Shown here piece after piece: positions 36,680-46,048 of a DNA stretch of 64,000 bases. Origin of the DNA: Methylobacterium sp. Leaf123. GTDB lineage: Bacteria; Pseudomonadota; Alphaproteobacteria; Rhizobiales; Beijerinckiaceae. The notes under the pieces are model-generated. The model worked only from the letters and a program-made list of their open reading frames with translations, made no database searches and was not told the origin of the DNA. The position numbers were made by a program, and so were the translations under genes. Position 1 is the first letter of the stretch; each line of letters begins with the position of its first letter. The stretch is taken from the NCBI RefSeq assembly GCF_001423405.1, contig NZ_LMNS01000038.1, positions 124,001-188,000 on the forward strand. The letters are read 5' to 3'.

Positions 36680-36864
36680 AACGTTTTCGCTGCCTCAGAT
36701 TGCAAACAAACATTCGATACTTCCTTCGATCTGAGTGCGACGTCGCGCCGCAGCTATAACAAATGACATAACGTGTGTGTCGTTGCCATTGGCTCCTGGC
36801 GCGCCCTTGCACGAGGAAAGTTTTCGTTCGAAGCATCGCCCGAAAGAACTTGGGCAGAACGAAG

Positions 36865-37272
36865 ATGGCAGGCCAGAAGACCGATGAGCGCGACGTCCTT
36901 CTCGGACGTCGCATTGCCGAGCAACGCAAACGCTCGAAGCTGACGCAGCGAGCGGTCGCCGACAGCTTCGGGATGTCTGCCGCGCAACTCCAGAAGTACG
37001 AAAAAGGCGTCAACCGGATCAGCGCGATTCATCTCGCGATCCTCAGTCGGCTTACCAATACTCCGGTTTCCGACTTCCTCGACGGCATTCCGCATCCGGA
37101 CCCGGAAACGGAACGCGGTTTTTCAGACAATGGCCAGCACGCTTATGCTGTCGAGCCGTGGTCTGATCTCGCCCGCGCCTTCGCTCGCCAGTTCACCGAA
37201 ACATTCACCGAGCAACAGCGCCGCGAACTCTCCGCCGCCGTCGAGATCCTCAGTCAGGAACTCAAGGGCTGA
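36865..37272 (+). CDS. XRE-family transcriptional regulator upstream of metK
   Basis: Cytoplasmic protein of 135 residues. A helix-turn-helix of the Cro/C1 type occupies about residues 14-70 (LLGRRIAEQRKRSKLTQRAVADSFGMSAAQLQKYEKGVNRIS). The C-terminal helix (QQRRELSAAVEILSQELKG) may dimerise. I chose ATG 36865 as it precedes the domain; the upstream in-frame extension is not protein-like. This regulator lies before metK and trmB in many Hyphomicrobiales, so it may control S-adenosylmethionine synthesis, though this is inferred from context only. Confidence 0.85.
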   Translation: MAGQKTDERDVLLGRRIAEQRKRSKLTQRAVADSFGMSAAQLQKYEKGVNRISAIHLAILSRLTNTPVSDFLDGIPHPDPETERGFSDNGQHAYAVEPWSDLARAFARQFTETFTEQQRRELSAAVEILSQELKG

Positions 37273-37330
37273 CAGTCGCAGCCGCAGGCGGGAATCACAA
37301 GACGAGAGCGCACGCGGCAGCGTTCGTTAA

Positions 37331-37367
37331 AACGGACGATTTCGCCATTCCGGCTTGACCGTCCGTT
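37331..37367 (+). promoter_or_regulatory. Candidate promoter/inverted repeat in the metK leader
   Basis: AACGGAC (37331-37337) and GTCCGTT (37361-37367) form a perfect 7-bp inverted repeat. A TTGACC hexamer at 37355-37360 could be a -35 box; a matching -10 is poor. Further down, CTGGAGACCAG and GCGCC...GGCGC stems could form in the 180-nt leader. I do not recognise a known riboswitch in it. Confidence 0.25.
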
Positions 37368-37452
37368 ACGGCGATGCGACAAGCCGCGCCTCTGGAGACC
37401 AGGGTAAGCGCCGTGACACACGAGGCGCGCCCGACAATCGGGGGTGCACACG

Positions 37453-38628
37453 ATGCCTCGTTCCGACTACCTCTTCACCAGCGAATCCGTCTCCGAAGGC
37501 CACCCCGACAAGGTGAGCGACCGGATCTCGGACACCGTGGTCGATGCCTATCTCTCGGCCATGCCGGAGGCGCGTCTCGGCGTCGAGACGCTGACGACGA
37601 CCAACCGCGTCGTGATCGCGGGTGAGGTGCGCGGCCCCGATTCCGTGACCTTCAAGGATCTGGAAGAGCTGACCCGTGAAGCCGTGCGCGACATCGGCTA
37701 CGAGCAGTCGGGCTTCCACTGGAAGAACAACGACGTCGCCATCCACCTGCACGCGCAGTCGGCCGACATCGCGCAGGGCGTGGACGCCGCCGGCAACAAG
37801 GACGAGGGCGCGGGCGACCAGGGCATCATGTTCGGCTACGCCGCCGACGAGACCCCGGCACTGATGCCGGCCCCGATCTTCTACGCTCACAAGATCCTCA
37901 AGGACCTCGCCGACGCGCGTAAGGCCAAGCAGGGCGACGCTGCCAAGCTCGGCCCCGATGCCAAGAGCCAGGTCACCGTGCGCTACGCCAACGGCCGCCC
38001 GGTCGAGGTGACGCAGATCGTGCTCTCGACGCAGCATCTCGACGAGTCGCTCGACTCGGCCGACGTGCGCGCCATCGTCGAGCCCTACATCCTCGCAGCT
38101 CTGCCGCAGGGCTGGGTCAACGAAGGCACCGCCTGGCACGTCAACCCGACCGGCAAGTTCGTGATCGGCGGCCCCGATGGCGATGCCGGCCTCACCGGCC
38201 GCAAGATCATCGTCGACACCTACGGTGGCGCGGCGCCCCATGGCGGCGGTGCCTTCTCCGGCAAGGACCCGACCAAGGTCGATCGTTCGGCCGCCTATGC
38301 CGCCCGCTATCTGGCCAAGAACGTCGTCGCCGCCGGCCTTGCCCGTCGCGCCACGATCCAGCTCTCCTACGCCATCGGCGTGGCCAAGCCCCTGTCGATC
38401 TACGTCGATCTGCACGGCACCGGCACGGTGGACGAGGCGAAGCTCGAGACGGTCCTCATGGACGCCCTCGATCTCTCGCCCCGCGGCATCCGCACGGCGC
38501 TTCAGCTCAACAAGCCGATCTACGCCCGCACCTCGGCCTACGGCCATTTCGGCCGCGAGCCCGATGCCGATGGCGGCTTCTCCTGGGAGAAGACCGACCT
38601 CGCCGACAAGCTGAAGTCGGCGTTCTGA
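37453..38628 (+). CDS. metK: S-adenosylmethionine synthase
   Basis: Makes S-adenosylmethionine from methionine and ATP. The 391-residue product has [14 protein letters not shown] at the N-terminus, [12 protein letters not shown], and the P-loop-like [23 protein letters not shown]. Length and order of domains are normal. ATG 37453 is preferred over the GTG at 37444. It is followed 9 bp later by trmB, which uses the product. The upstream XRE gene is separated by 180 bp of leader. Confidence 0.98.
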   Translation: MPRSDYLFTSESVSEGHPDKVSDRISDTVVDAYLSAMPEARLGVETLTTTNRVVIAGEVRGPDSVTFKDLEELTREAVRDIGYEQSGFHWKNNDVAIHLHAQSADIAQGVDAAGNKDEGAGDQGIMFGYAADETPALMPAPIFYAHKILKDLADARKAKQGDAAKLGPDAKSQVTVRYANGRPVEVTQIVLSTQHLDESLDSADVRAIVEPYILAALPQGWVNEGTAWHVNPTGKFVIGGPDGDAGLTGRKIIVDTYGGAAPHGGGAFSGKDPTKVDRSAAYAARYLAKNVVAAGLARRATIQLSYAIGVAKPLSIYVDLHGTGTVDEAKLETVLMDALDLSPRGIRTALQLNKPIYARTSAYGHFGREPDADGGFSWEKTDLADKLKSAF

Positions 38629-38637
38629 GCCCGAACC

Positions 38638-39375
38638 ATGATGGGGAGGGATGACGACATCCCTCCCGAGACGGGCGGGACGGCGGAGACCGAGCGGGCC
38701 TTCTACGGGCGCCGAAAGGGCAAGCGCCTGCGTCCGGGCCAGGAGCAGCGCCTCGAAGGGGCGCTGCCGGGCTTACGCGTCGCGCTCCCCGAGCGCGGCG
38801 AGTTCCTCGATCCGCCGAGCCTGTTCCCGGTTGATGTCGACGAGGTCTGGCTGGAAATCGGCTTCGGCGGCGGCGAGCATCTCGCGGCGCAGGCCGAGGC
38901 TCACCGCCAAGCCGGCATCATCGGCTGCGAACCCTTCGTCAACGGCGTGGTCAAGCTGCTGCGCGCGGTGGACGATCGCGGCTTGCGCAACGTCCGCGTC
39001 TGGGACGAGGACGCGACCGCTCTGCTTGCCGCCCTGCCGGATGCGAGTCTCGCCCGCGTCTACCTGCTCTATCCCGATCCCTGGCCGAAACGCCGCCAGC
39101 GCAAGCGCCGCTTCGTGTCGGACGCCTCGCTCGCCGAGATCGCCCGGGTGCTGCGCCCCGGCGGCCATTTCCGCTTCGCCAGCGATATCGACGACTATGT
39201 CGGCTGGACCCTGGTCCGCGCCGCCCGTTGCCCGCAACTCCGCTGGAGCGCCGAGACCGCCGACGACTGGCGCAAGCCGTTCGCCGGCTGGCCGGGCACC
39301 CGCTACGAGGCCAAGGCCCTCGCGGCCGGCCGGCTGCCGAGCTACCTCACGTTCGAGCGGGTCGCCGCAGACTGA
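38638..39375 (+). CDS. trmB: tRNA (guanine-N7-)-methyltransferase
   Basis: Methylates G46 in the tRNA variable loop using S-adenosylmethionine. The 245-residue product has the SAM-binding motif VWLEIGFGGGEHLAAQAE, ENPFVNGVVKLLRA-like CEPFVNGVV, and the family signature LYPDPWPKRRQRKRRFV. An acidic N-terminal extension of about 30 residues precedes the core. Two adjacent ATGs (38638 and 38641) are possible. It forms a metK-trmB operon. Confidence 0.95.
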   Translation: MMGRDDDIPPETGGTAETERAFYGRRKGKRLRPGQEQRLEGALPGLRVALPERGEFLDPPSLFPVDVDEVWLEIGFGGGEHLAAQAEAHRQAGIIGCEPFVNGVVKLLRAVDDRGLRNVRVWDEDATALLAALPDASLARVYLLYPDPWPKRRQRKRRFVSDASLAEIARVLRPGGHFRFASDIDDYVGWTLVRAARCPQLRWSAETADDWRKPFAGWPGTRYEAKALAAGRLPSYLTFERVAAD

Positions 39376-39412
39376 TCCGGCGGCCGAACACGCCCTCATC
39401 GCCCAACGAAGC

Positions 39413-39468
39413 CGAAGCGATCCAGCGCGCCGCCTTTCTCTGAAAGGTCGCGCGGCTGGATCGCTTCG
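39413..39468. terminator. Large imperfect palindrome between convergent trmB and topA
   Basis: The outer arms CGAAGCGATCCAGC (39413-39426) and GCTGGATCGCTTCG (39455-39468) are perfectly complementary over 14 bp. The inner part also pairs (GCGCG/CGCGC and CTTTC-TCT-GAAAG). It is likely a bidirectional terminator or a palindromic repeat unit. No long T-tract is present. Confidence 0.6.
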
Positions 39469-39614
39469 CTGTCGTTCGCGTTCGACGGCCGGCTGAACGA
39501 TTTTTGGATGATGAGGACACGCGGCGAAATCGTGTGCGCGCCCTCGCGACCCGGATGCAGGCCGGATGTCGAGACGCCCCGACATCCGACGGAAGCAACC
39601 GCTTCCAGCGGGCC

Positions 39615-42347
39615 TCAGCCCGCCTTCGTCTTCGACGTAGCCTTCTTTGCAGCCGCCGGCTTGGCCGCAGCCTTCGTCGCCGGCGCCTTGGTGGTCGCCT
39701 TGGCCGCCGTCTTGCGCACGGCCGGCTTCTTTGCCTCGCCGGCCTCCGCCTTCTTCGCCGGCGCACGAGCGCGGGTCGCCGTCTTGCGAACCGGCTTCTT
39801 GCCGCCGCCGGAGGCGCGCTTGGCGTTCACGAGATCGATCGCCTGCTCCAGCGTCAGATTCTCGGCGGCCATCGTCTTCGGCAGCGTCGCGTTGACCGAG
39901 CCGTCGCTGACATAGGGGCCGTACTTGCCGGCCTTGACCACGAGGGCAGCGCCGTCCGGATGCTGGCCGAGGGCACGGCCGGGGTCAGAGGAGGGGCGGC
40001 CGCGCCCGCCGCCCTGCTCCTTGGCGACGATGAGATCGATGGCGCGGTTGCCGCCGATCTCCAGCACGTCGTCATCCTTGCCGAGATTGGCATAGGTCTT
40101 CCCGTGCTGCACGTAGGGGCCGAAGCGGCCGAGATTGGCTAGAATCGGCTCGCCGGTCTCCGGATGCTTGGCCACCTCGCGCGGCAGCGAGAGCAGGCGC
40201 AGCGCGATCTCCAATGTGACGCTGCCCGGCGTCATGCCCTTCGGGAGCGAGGAGCGCTTGGGCTTCTCCGCGCCCTTCTCGGCACTCGCCTCGCCGAGCT
40301 GCACGAACGGCCCGAAGCGCCCGTCGCGTAGGGTGACGGGCATACTGGTGGCCGGATCGTCGCCGAGCACACGCACGCCGGGCTGGCCGCCCTCGGCCGA
40401 GGAGCCGTCCCCCTCGCCCTCGACGCCGGAGGCCGAGAGCTGGCGGGTGTACTTGCACTCAGGATAATTCGAGCAGCCGATGAAGGCGCCGAACTTGCCG
40501 AGCTTGAGCGAGAGCTGGCCGGCCCCGCAGGTCGGGCAAGCGCGCGGATCGCCGCCATCCGCCTTCTCGGGGAAGATGTGGGGGCCGAGCAGGCCGTTGA
40601 GCGCCTCGAGAACCTCCGCGACGCGCAGCTCCTTGGTGCCGCCGATGGCCGCCGAGAAGTCGCGCCAGAAGTCGCGCAGGACCGAGCGCCAGTCGATCTC
40701 GGCATTCGAGACCCGGTCGAGCTGCTCTTCCAGGCTCGCGGTGAAATCGTACTCGACGTAGCGCTTGAAGAAGCTCTCGAGGAAGCCGGTAACGAGCCGC
40801 CCCTTGTCCTCCGGCTGAAGGCGCTTCTTCTCGATGCGGACATATTCGCGGTCGCGCAGAGTCTGCAGCACCGCGGCATAGGTCGAGGGCCGGCCGATGC
40901 CGAGTTCTTCCATCCGCTTGACGAGGCTGGCCTCGGAATAGCGCGGCGGCGGCTCCGTGAAGTGCTGGGTCGAGGCGATGCGCTCGCGCTTCAAGGCGTC
41001 GCCCGCCTTCATCGCCGGCAGGCGCTTGGCGTCCTCGTCCTCCTCGTCGTCCTTGCCTTCCTGATAGAGGGCGAGGAAGCCGTCGAACTTCACGACCTGA
41101 CCGGTGGCGCGCAGATCGATCCGGCGCGGGCCGACATTCGCGCTCACCTCGACGGTGGTGCGCTCCAGCTCGGCCGATTCCATCTGGCTGGCGATGGTGC
41201 GGGTCCAGATCAGGTCGTAGAGCTTGGCCTGCTCCGGTTCGAGGTAGCGGGCGATCTGCTTCGGGAGCCGGCCCATATCGGTCGGGCGCACGGCCTCGTG
41301 GGCCTCCTGCGCGTTCTTGGCCTTCACCGAGTATTTGCGCGGCGCACCGGGGACGTAGGCGTCGCCGAACTCGCGGCCGATCACCCGGCGGGCGTCCTGG
41401 ATCGCCTCCGGCGCCATGTCGACGCCGTCGGTTCGCATGTAAGTGATGATACCGACGGTCTCGCCGCCGACATCCACGCCCTCGTAGAGCCGCTGCGCGA
41501 CCCGCATGGTCTGCGCCGGGGCCATCCCGAGCTTGCGGGACGCCTCCTGCTGCAGCGTGGAGGTGGTGAAGGGCGGCTGCGGGTGGCGCTTGGCGGGCTT
41601 GGCCTCGACGCTGGCGACTTGGAAGGTCGCGAGTTCGAGGTCGCGCTTGAAGGCGGCGGCCTCCTCGGCATTGCCGACATCGAGGCGCTGGATGCGCTTG
41701 CCATCCGCGCCGACGAGCCGGGCCTCGAACACGCCACCGGCTTCCGTCACCAGCGTCGCGATGATCGACCAGTACTCACGCGGCTTGAAGCGCTCGATCT
41801 CCATCTCGCGCTCGACCACGAGGCGGAGCGCCACCGACTGCACCCGGCCGGCCGAGCGGGCGCCGGGCAGCTTGCGCCACAACACCGGCGAGAGGTTGAA
41901 GCCGACGAGGTAATCGAGGGCACGGCGCGCGAGATAGGCATCGACCAGGGCCTGATCGATCTGGCGCGGCTTCTTCATCGCCGCGTCGACCGACGCTTTG
42001 GTGATGGCGTTGAAGGTCACCCGCTCGACGGGAATCCCCTTCAGCGCCTTGCGGGCGGTGAGCGCTTCGATGACGTGCCAGGAGATCGCCTCGCCCTCGC
42101 GATCCGGGTCGGTCGCGAGGATGAGCTTCTCAGCTCCCTTCACGGCGCGGGCGATCTCGGACACGCGCTTGGCGCCGCGATCCTCCACCTCCCAGATCAT
42201 GGCGAAATCGGCCTCCGGATCGACCGAGCCGTCCTTGGCCGGCAGATCGCGGATATGGCCGAAAGAGGCCAGAACCTCGTAATCGCCCCCCAGGTACTTG
42301 TTGATCGTCTTGGCCTTGGCCGGCGACTCGACGACGACGACTTTCAT
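39615..42347 (-). CDS. topA: DNA topoisomerase I
   Basis: Type IA topoisomerase of 910 residues that relaxes negative supercoils. The Toprim domain starts at KVVVVESPAKAKTINKYLG, with the acidic triad in ATDPDREGEA. The active tyrosine is Tyr303 in GIITYMRTDG. Zinc-finger-type modules follow (CPTCGAGQ...FIGCSNYPECKYTR), then several topo C-terminal repeats (KFGPYVSDG, RFGPYVQHGKTY). The last 60 residues are a Lys/Ala/Pro-rich tail resembling histone H1 tails, common in alphaproteobacteria. In relatives topA often follows dprA; here it lies elsewhere and on the opposite strand. Confidence 0.97.
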   Translation of the reverse strand: MKVVVVESPAKAKTINKYLGGDYEVLASFGHIRDLPAKDGSVDPEADFAMIWEVEDRGAKRVSEIARAVKGAEKLILATDPDREGEAISWHVIEALTARKALKGIPVERVTFNAITKASVDAAMKKPRQIDQALVDAYLARRALDYLVGFNLSPVLWRKLPGARSAGRVQSVALRLVVEREMEIERFKPREYWSIIATLVTEAGGVFEARLVGADGKRIQRLDVGNAEEAAAFKRDLELATFQVASVEAKPAKRHPQPPFTTSTLQQEASRKLGMAPAQTMRVAQRLYEGVDVGGETVGIITYMRTDGVDMAPEAIQDARRVIGREFGDAYVPGAPRKYSVKAKNAQEAHEAVRPTDMGRLPKQIARYLEPEQAKLYDLIWTRTIASQMESAELERTTVEVSANVGPRRIDLRATGQVVKFDGFLALYQEGKDDEEDEDAKRLPAMKAGDALKRERIASTQHFTEPPPRYSEASLVKRMEELGIGRPSTYAAVLQTLRDREYVRIEKKRLQPEDKGRLVTGFLESFFKRYVEYDFTASLEEQLDRVSNAEIDWRSVLRDFWRDFSAAIGGTKELRVAEVLEALNGLLGPHIFPEKADGGDPRACPTCGAGQLSLKLGKFGAFIGCSNYPECKYTRQLSASGVEGEGDGSSAEGGQPGVRVLGDDPATSMPVTLRDGRFGPFVQLGEASAEKGAEKPKRSSLPKGMTPGSVTLEIALRLLSLPREVAKHPETGEPILANLGRFGPYVQHGKTYANLGKDDDVLEIGGNRAIDLIVAKEQGGGRGRPSSDPGRALGQHPDGAALVVKAGKYGPYVSDGSVNATLPKTMAAENLTLEQAIDLVNAKRASGGGKKPVRKTATRARAPAKKAEAGEAKKPAVRKTAAKATTKAPATKAAAKPAAAKKATSKTKAG

Positions 42348-42495
42348 GAACCTCTGCCTCTCGCCAGAGCCTCACCGCAGATACGGTTTTGGGAATGGCG
42401 CGGATGCGTACCGGTCGGAGGCCGGCTCTCGCGCCGCGCAGAAGTGGGTGAGCCGCGCGGCGTTGTCAAATCGGGTGAACGTGCCGGACGTCGCC

Positions 42496-43476
42496 TTAAA
42501 TCCCCGCGTACCACTCGTAGCCGCGGTCCTCCCAGTAGCCGCCCTTGCCGTCGCCGATGCCGTTCAGGCCCTCGGTCACCTCGATCCGCATGACGTATTT
42601 CGCCTGCTTGTAGCCGAGTTGGCGCTCAACCCGAAGGCGTAAGGGGGCGCCGTTCGAGACCGGCAGCGCCTTCCCGTTCAGGTCGTAGGCCAGGATCGTC
42701 TGCGGGTGGTAGGCGTCGGTGAGATCGATGCTCTCGTAATAGCGCACCGGCGTGCCCTGGCTCTCTTCGTCCTCAGGCTTCGGTGCCTCCGCGCCTGCGG
42801 CCTGCGAATCACTCGCCTGATTCTCGGCCCCCTCCAGTCGCGTCTCCATGCTGGGATTGGCGGTCTTTTCCGGCTCCGCCTCTTCCTCTTCCTCCTCGCC
42901 GCTCATGGCGTATTCCATCGTGTCGGCGCAGTGGAACACGGCGTAGCGGGCCTTCGGCTTCAAGCCGGCCCGCTGAAGCACCTCCGCGAGCGGCACACCG
43001 GTCCATTTGCCGATGGCGCTCCAGCCCTCGACGCAATCGTGCCGGGTCGTCTGCGTGCGGGCGGGGAGGGCTCTGAGGTCGGATAGGCTGAGATCCTGCG
43101 GCCGCTCGACGAGGCCATCGACGCGCAGCTTGAACCCGTCGAAGCTCTTGGCGGCGAGCGCCTTATACGCCCGGTCCGGCGGCTCGATCGTGCCGTTCGG
43201 CTTGAACCACGGCGAGATCTCCGAATCCGGAAATTCCTTGGCGAGCGAAGCCGGCGTCAGCAGCAGGCGCTGCACGAACAGGTTGGCATCCTCGCCCGCC
43301 TTCAGCGCGCGCTGCCCGGTCGGGCTTGCGGCGAAGCGGTCGCAGCCGCCGAGCGCCGAGACACCGAGCAGGCCGGCCGCTGCCGTAAGGAAACCGCGGC
43401 GGTGGGGCAGGGCGATCGACGCGGGGATCCGGAGACGGCGGGGCGTGAGGCGCGGGGTCATGAGACGGGGTGTCAT
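42496..43476 (-). CDS. Molybdopterin-dependent oxidoreductase, YedY/sulfite-oxidase-like, with acidic insert
   Basis: Exported protein of 326 residues. The Tat-type signal is RRGFLTAAAGLLGVSALGG, preceded by a basic leader. The Mo-ligand Cys is in TRHDCVEGWSAIGKWTGVPL. The body ends with YYESIDLTDAYHPQTILAYDLNGKALPVSNGAPLRLRVERQLGYKQAKYVMRIEV (residues about 246-300), as in the family. An unusual insert of about 45 residues, starting EEEEEEAEPEKTANPS and very rich in Glu, Ala and Ser, breaks the domain after FHCADTMEYAMSG. It overlaps the cytochrome b gene by 4 bp (ATGA), which should be its electron partner. Confidence 0.88.
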   Translation of the reverse strand: MTPRLMTPRLTPRRLRIPASIALPHRRGFLTAAAGLLGVSALGGCDRFAASPTGQRALKAGEDANLFVQRLLLTPASLAKEFPDSEISPWFKPNGTIEPPDRAYKALAAKSFDGFKLRVDGLVERPQDLSLSDLRALPARTQTTRHDCVEGWSAIGKWTGVPLAEVLQRAGLKPKARYAVFHCADTMEYAMSGEEEEEEAEPEKTANPSMETRLEGAENQASDSQAAGAEAPKPEDEESQGTPVRYYESIDLTDAYHPQTILAYDLNGKALPVSNGAPLRLRVERQLGYKQAKYVMRIEVTEGLNGIGDGKGGYWEDRGYEWYAGI

Positions 43477-44345
43477 GGGGTCTCTCCCGGACCGGCGGGA
43501 AGCTTCTTGCGCTCGATCACGAACCAGCCGGTGATCATGCTGCGCATGTTGTTGGCCACGCCCGAGAGCAGCACGAGCAGGACGTGGACGATCACGAACA
43601 GCACCAGCAGGTTCGTGACGATGAAGTGGATCGTGCGGGCGGATTGCCGGCCGCCGAACAGGTCGGGCAGGGGCACCACGGCGTTGACGCCCGGCGACAT
43701 GGCGAGCCCCGTCAGCAGCATCAGCGGCAGCAGCACCGCCACCACGACGAGGTAGGAGAGCTTCTGCAGCACGTTGTAGCGCTTGGCTTCCTCACCCTCG
43801 GGAAAGTGCAGGGTCAGGTGCTCGCGAATCGAGGAGCCGAACCCGCGCATCTGGTCGCCGTCGGGGATCAGGCGGCGGCGCAACTGCCCCGTGCCGAGCC
43901 CGTAGAGGAGGTAGATCAGCCCGTTGAGGACGAAGGCCCAGGCGAACAGGAAGTGCCAGCGCCGTCCCGTGGCGAGATCCTGATGCGCCGGCAGGGTCGC
44001 CCAGGCGGGGAAGGCGCGCCCCGCTTGCTGGCCGTTGAGGTTCGACAGGCCGAGCACGCCCGTGGTCTCGAAGGTGTGGCCGGCCACATAGACGATGCCG
44101 CGAGGCGTGCCGTCGTCCCGCTGGTCGTCGGTGATGGCGACGAAGGGCTTATCGAAGGTCGAGGCCGCGCCCCAGTAGAGCGCCGGATGGGCGTTGAAGA
44201 TCTGCAAGCCGCTCATCAGCAGAATGGCGAGGCAGACCACGTTGAGCCAGTGCGCCAGCCGGATCACCAGCGGATGGCGAAACATCCAGCGCCGCCGCAC
44301 CGTCTCGACGATGTCCGGCCCCGAGAGCGTCGATCCTGCGGCCAC
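43473..44345 (-). CDS. Cytochrome b/b6-type membrane subunit
   Basis: Inner-membrane protein of 290 residues with four or five hydrophobic segments (about 30-48, 128-148, 195-220, 245-270). Candidate haem-ligand histidines occur in IRLAHWLNVV, RRWHFLFAWAF and ARTIHFIVTNLLVLFVIVHVLLV. It resembles the b-type cytochromes that pair with periplasmic molybdoenzymes, hydrogenases and formate dehydrogenases. Its stop overlaps the YedY-like gene, so both form one redox module that passes electrons between the quinone pool and the periplasmic enzyme. Confidence 0.85.
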   Translation of the reverse strand: MAAGSTLSGPDIVETVRRRWMFRHPLVIRLAHWLNVVCLAILLMSGLQIFNAHPALYWGAASTFDKPFVAITDDQRDDGTPRGIVYVAGHTFETTGVLGLSNLNGQQAGRAFPAWATLPAHQDLATGRRWHFLFAWAFVLNGLIYLLYGLGTGQLRRRLIPDGDQMRGFGSSIREHLTLHFPEGEEAKRYNVLQKLSYLVVVAVLLPLMLLTGLAMSPGVNAVVPLPDLFGGRQSARTIHFIVTNLLVLFVIVHVLLVLLSGVANNMRSMITGWFVIERKKLPAGPGETP

Positions 44346-44431
44346 GGTGCGGCTGTTCCTTCGTTGCAGCGACCTGCGCCGGGAGGATGGACCGCGCGGC
44401 GCGGGAAGACTGAGAAGCTTCGTTCGACACG

Positions 44432-44461
44432 AAAAAGCCCGCCCGGTCTAACCGGGCGGGC
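44432..44461 (-). terminator. Intrinsic terminator on the minus strand
   Basis: A perfect 10-bp stem GCCCGCCCGG/CCGGGCGGGC (44437-44446 and 44452-44461) with a 5-base loop is followed on the minus strand by TTTTTC. It lies 49 bp past the stop of the small exported-protein gene at 44510. Confidence 0.85.
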
Positions 44462-44509
44462 CGTTGGTCGCCTAGATGGCGACCCGGTCACACTCGGGTG
44501 ACGGGGGGA

Positions 44510-44821
44510 TCACATCCCGCCCGCACCGGACTCCATGCCGGAGCCGGAATTCATACGCTTGGAGCGCATCGTCTTCTTGCTCTTCATCGGCTTTTTCATC
44601 TTCTTGGAGCTGCGCTTCATCGGGCGCTGCTCCTGGCCCATGTCGTCGCCCATGGCGCCCTGCTGCATTTGGCCGCCCATCTGGCCACCCATTTGCCCGC
44701 CGGTCTGGCCCCCCATGCCGGGCTCCATGCCGCCCCGCTGCATGCCCTGAGCGTAGGCGCCGGACGAGAGAGCGAGACCGAGCGAGAGCGCACCGGCGGT
44801 CAGGAGAAGTCGCGTATTCAT
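44510..44821 (-). CDS. Small exported Met/Gly/Gln-repeat protein with basic tail
   Basis: Protein of 103 residues. A good signal peptide ([21 protein letters not shown]) precedes a mature part that is almost all low-complexity: GGQ-Met repeats ([18 protein letters not shown]), then a Lys/Met/Arg/Ser run ([22 protein letters not shown]), then a Gly/Ser/Met end. Met-rich periplasmic proteins sometimes bind copper or scavenge oxidants, and the basic run could bind anions or DNA; neither is shown. It has its own terminator and is likely well expressed. The small open frame on the other strand is a shadow. Confidence 0.75.
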   Translation of the reverse strand: MNTRLLLTAGALSLGLALSSGAYAQGMQRGGMEPGMGGQTGGQMGGQMGGQMQQGAMGDDMGQEQRPMKRSSKKMKKPMKSKKTMRSKRMNSGSGMESGAGGM

Positions 44822-45095
44822 GAGCTACCTTTCGTTTCCGGGTAGGCCAGCGAATACCGGGACAGGCATTCGGCGCACTCAAACCCCAACAGATGTTGAG
44901 AAAACGGAAGCGAGGCCGGTTCGTTCAAATTTTTCTCGATCACGGGCTCGCGATGATCAGGAAAATCTCTCATCCGCGACCGGGAGAGACCGTTTTTCCT
45001 CAGGCCATCACCCACGCCGGCCCACCGAGCGCCCCCGCGCCTTGCCGGGCCCCGCCGAGACACCTATAGCGCGGGGCCGACGCCAGAACCGCCGC

Positions 45096-46043
45096 ATGAC
45101 CGCTCAGACCGCATCCGCCTTCCCGCACCGGCACCTGCTCGGCATCGAAGGCCTGAGCCGGCCGGACATCGAATCGCTGCTGGAGCGTGCCGACGCCGCC
45201 GTCGCCCTGTCGCGGCAGGTCGAGAAGAAGCGCACCGTCCTGCGCGGCCGCACGCAGATCAACCTGTTCTTCGAGCCCTCGACCCGCACGCAATCCTCGT
45301 TCGAACTCGCGGGCAAGCGCCTCGGCGCCGACGTGATGAACATGTCGGTCGCCTCGTCCTCGGTGAAGAAGGGCGAGACGCTGATCGACACGGCCGCGAC
45401 GCTCAACGCGATGCGACCCGACATCATCGTGGTGCGCCACCACGCGGCGGGCGCGGTGCATCTGCTCGCTCGCAAGGTCGATTGCGCCGTGGTCAATGCC
45501 GGCGACGGCGCCCACGAGCACCCGACCCAGGCGCTGCTCGACGCGCTCACCATCCGCCGCAACAAGGGCGGCATCGAGGGCCTTCAGGTCGCGATCTGCG
45601 GCGACGTCCTGCATTCGCGGGTCGCGCGCTCCAACATCATCCTGCTTCAGGCGCTCGGCGCCCGGGTGCGGGTGATCGGCCCCTCGACGCTGCTGCCCAC
45701 CGGCATCGAGCGCTTCGGCGTCGAAGTGTTCACCGACATGCGCGCCGGGCTGAAGGGCTGCGACATCGTGATGATGCTGCGCCTCCAGCGCGAGCGCATG
45801 AACGGCTCCTTCGTGCCGTCCGTGAAGGAGTATTTCCGCTATTACGGCCTCGACGGCGACAAGCTGGCGCTCGCCAAGCCCGGCGCCCTGGTGATGCATC
45901 CGGGGCCCATGAACCGCGGCGTCGAGATCGCCTCCGACATCGCCGACGGGGCGCAGTCGCTGATCCGCGAGCAGGTCGAGATGGGCGTCGCCGTGCGCAT
46001 GGCCGTGCTGGAAGCGCTGGCGACCCACTTGCCGAACGGGTGA
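45096..46043 (+). CDS. pyrB: Aspartate carbamoyltransferase catalytic subunit
   Basis: First committed step of pyrimidine synthesis. The 315-residue product has the carbamoyl-phosphate motif [31 protein letters not shown], and the aspartate-binding [11 protein letters not shown] 45096 starts the family sequence; long in-frame sequence upstream is not conserved. It is followed 5 bp later by a dihydroorotase-like gene lacking metal ligands, as in other organisms where that protein is a structural partner of PyrB. No pyrI is seen. Confidence 0.96.
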   Translation: MTAQTASAFPHRHLLGIEGLSRPDIESLLERADAAVALSRQVEKKRTVLRGRTQINLFFEPSTRTQSSFELAGKRLGADVMNMSVASSSVKKGETLIDTAATLNAMRPDIIVVRHHAAGAVHLLARKVDCAVVNAGDGAHEHPTQALLDALTIRRNKGGIEGLQVAICGDVLHSRVARSNIILLQALGARVRVIGPSTLLPTGIERFGVEVFTDMRAGLKGCDIVMMLRLQRERMNGSFVPSVKEYFRYYGLDGDKLALAKPGALVMHPGPMNRGVEIASDIADGAQSLIREQVEMGVAVRMAVLEALATHLPNG

Positions 46044-46048
46044 CACCA

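Noticed and set aside
36511-36705. Short minus-strand reading frame with a GRARTCDP-type sequence over the tRNA
   Set aside because: This is the well-known spurious protein that arises from the reverse strand of tRNA 3-prime ends; the tRNA and intron explain the region.
37273-37452. SAM-II or SAM/SAH riboswitch upstream of metK
   Set aside because: I could not match the conserved core of any known SAM-binding RNA class by eye, so no riboswitch is called.
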